Below, piece by piece: positions 19,217 to 20,550 of a stretch of 20,550 nt of DNA. Made by a program: the position numbers and the translations under genes. Source of the stretch: Betaproteobacteria bacterium (GTDB lineage: Bacteria; Pseudomonadota; Gammaproteobacteria; Burkholderiales; SG8-41); assembly GCA_025363575.1 (NCBI GenBank), contig JANYDM010000023.1:1-20550 (forward strand), given 5' to 3'. The notes under the pieces are model-generated. The model was given only the letters and a program-made list of their open reading frames with translations, searched no databases and was not told the origin of the DNA. Each line of letters begins with the position of its first letter. Within the stretch, counting starts at the first letter, position 1.

Positions 19217-20550
19217 GGACGGCCGGCGTTGACATGTCCGACAGCTTGGGCACCTTTCCCCGCCGCCCATTGCGCATTGCCTTCGCCCACCACCACGAAC
19301 GGCGCCCACAGCGCGGGATGTGCGAAGTACGGATTGTCCGTGCGCGCCATCAGCGCGAGCATCGAGCGGCGCAGCGCTTCCGCCTTCGACGCGCCTTTCG
19401 CGGACTCGTCGAACATGCGCGTCGTGAGAGCCACCGCTGCATCCGAACTTACTGCCCAATGCGAGACGAGGAGCGATCGCGCGCCCGCGTAGAAGAATGC
19501 TCGCGCAAGTCCGGAGAGACCTTCCGCCCCCGGCGTGCCGTCGGGCGCGGCGGTGTTGCACGCGGAGAGCACAACCCAGTCCGCGTCCAGTTTCAGTTGC
19601 GAGATTTCGCTGATGGTCAGCAACCCGTCATCGAGTTCGCTGCCCTTCTCCGGCGGCGTGAGTACCAGCGCCGGTTCGGCAAGCCCTTTGAAGTCGCCCG
19701 CCATCAGTCCGTGCGTGGCGAAAGCGAGATTGCGGTAGCGAGTGAGGTCGGCTTCTTTCACCGCGCGTTCCGTCGCCGCGGCCCCGGTTCGGATCGATGC
19801 GGCGGGAGCTTTTAACGCCGCGGCAATGGCGTGAAGCTCGCCAGCGGATTCTGGCAGTCGCGCGAGCTTTCTCACTTCATCTACATCGGCCACCGCACCG
19901 CGTGAGTAGAGCGCCACAACATTCCTCTTGCGAGCGTCGACTCCCGTGCCTTCCAGCAACGGATCACCGAAGCCACTGAACGGCTCGCGCGAGGCAGGTG
20001 CTTTTGCGAACTGTCGCAGCGCGCGCAGCGAGCCTGCGGCTGGCAGCACCGTGATGGTGTACTTCTTCGCGAGCCAAGGTACCTGCGACAATTCAGCAAG
20101 TGTAGCGTTAGGTTTCGCGGGCGGCTCGGTCACCAGCACGCCCGGCGGCAAACTCTGCATTGCACCGTCGGGAACGAAAATCAAGTGCTTCGCGCCAACC
20201 AGCAGCAATTCCGCAGGCGCGAGCAACTTCCGATACAACTCGTGTGCCAATCCGACATTGAACGGCTTCTTGAGCAAGCGTTCGGGATCAGGCACGTCGA
20301 GATCGAGCTGCGAGCGGAGTTTCTTTACGACTTCGGCTAGTTCGCTTCGTTTGATGCCGAGCTTGAAAAAACCCGCATCGCCGCGCCGCAATACCCAGAG
20401 ATAACTTTCATCCGCCGATACGAGCAGCAGCACGAGCGCTTCATCTTCAGCAAGTAGCTTCTGCGCCGCGGCAAGTTCCAACGGCTTCGGATTGGTCAAT
20501 TCACCGTACTGCGGATACTCGCGCGCCAGGCGCGCATCGAGTTCGGTGAT
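19213..20550 (-). CDS. CHAT-domain protein (caspase-like protease), 5'-partial
   Basis: The frame is open through the window edge (ITELDARLAREYPQYGEL precedes the TTG at 20499), so the true start is outside. The visible 445 residues are the C-terminal CHAT domain: KHLIFVPDGAMQSLPPGVLV, FSGFGDPLL, the catalytic His in AFATHGLMAGDF (codon 19711-19713), the catalytic Cys in VVLSACNTAAPDG (19558-19560), then GLARAFFYAGARSLLVSHW and ALWAPFVVVGE. CHAT proteases are caspase relatives; TPR repeats usually precede the domain in such proteins. The end (GNAQWAAGKGAQAVGHVNAG) runs past the usual stop after VVVGE and reaches the higBA promoter, so the 3' end may have been altered when higBA arrived. Confidence 0.92.
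   Translation of the reverse strand: MTELDARLAREYPQYGELTNPKPLELAAAQKLLAEDEALVLLLVSADESYLWVLRRGDAGFFKLGIKRSELAEVVKKLRSQLDLDVPDPERLLKKPFNVGLAHELYRKLLAPAELLLVGAKHLIFVPDGAMQSLPPGVLVTEPPAKPNATLAELSQVPWLAKKYTITVLPAAGSLRALRQFAKAPASREPFSGFGDPLLEGTGVDARKRNVVALYSRGAVADVDEVRKLARLPESAGELHAIAAALKAPAASIRTGAAATERAVKEADLTRYRNLAFATHGLMAGDFKGLAEPALVLTPPEKGSELDDGLLTISEISQLKLDADWVVLSACNTAAPDGTPGAEGLSGLARAFFYAGARSLLVSHWAVSSDAAVALTTRMFDESAKGASKAEALRRSMLALMARTDNPYFAHPALWAPFVVVGEGNAQWAAGKGAQAVGHVNAGRP

Noticed and set aside
1..20550. tRNA, rRNA, riboswitch, CRISPR array or integron attC sites
   Set aside because: No cloverleaf, conserved rRNA stretch, known riboswitch core, regular repeat-spacer array or attC-type site was recognised by eye.

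Overview
The window is GC-rich, with tightly packed genes and short ATGA/TGATG overlaps. Three genes or gene remnants encode Bug/TctC-type periplasmic binding proteins, a family hugely expanded in Burkholderiales. Together with FbpABC-like transport, DUF35/thiolase and OtnK genes this points to an environmental betaproteobacterium, most likely Burkholderiales or a relative. That assignment is an inference from gene content; no rRNA or tRNA gene is visible.

Layout. Positions 1-3703 (+): two Bug solute-binding proteins (the first cut by the window edge), then a DUF35 OB-fold protein overlapping a thiolase-like protein, closed by a strong terminator. 3826-4923 (+): a Phd-type antitoxin and zeta-like P-loop kinase with its own promoter/operator. 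4972-10155 (-): an FbpABC-like ABC importer (binding protein, ATPase, fused permease) followed by a HAD-IIA phosphatase. A two-gene RHH/small-protein cassette sits inside this importer operon. 10294-10802 (-): ParE-like toxin with its antitoxin. 10942-11586 (-): Tat-exported FecR-domain protein. 11669-11970 (-): gene debris including a DUF488 C-terminus. 12046-13671 (+): AbrB-VapC and Phd-VapC modules. 13768-15122 (+): a HIT hydrolase overlapping an HNH nuclease whose N-terminus resembles the phosphorothioate-DNA sulfur-binding domain. 15205-18227 (+): a catabolic block (5'-truncated isocitrate/isopropylmalate-type dehydrogenase, otnK, 3'-truncated Bug gene), ended by a frameshifted RAYT transposase relic at 18228-18487 (-). 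18576-19156 (-): higBA. 19213-20550 (-): C-terminal part of a CHAT protease.

Two themes stand out. First, toxin-antitoxin density: five clear modules plus one TA-like cassette lie within about 15 kb. At least four carry recognisable autoregulatory operators. Together with the candidate phosphorothioate-dependent nuclease and the CHAT protease they make an accessory, defence-flavoured region interleaved with ordinary transport and catabolic genes. Second, repeat-driven remodelling of genes. An interspersed ATCTGCG-type repeat appears to supply the signal peptide of the second Bug protein. A CACAGAG-type repeat extends the C-terminus of OtnK. A RAYT relic ends a Bug gene, and a RAYT-like end motif lies directly at the truncated start of the dehydrogenase.

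The best candidate for an undescribed system is the coupled HIT plus SBD-HNH pair at 13768-15122. The RHH/80-residue cassette with 10-bp-phased operator repeats at 8598-9133 comes second.
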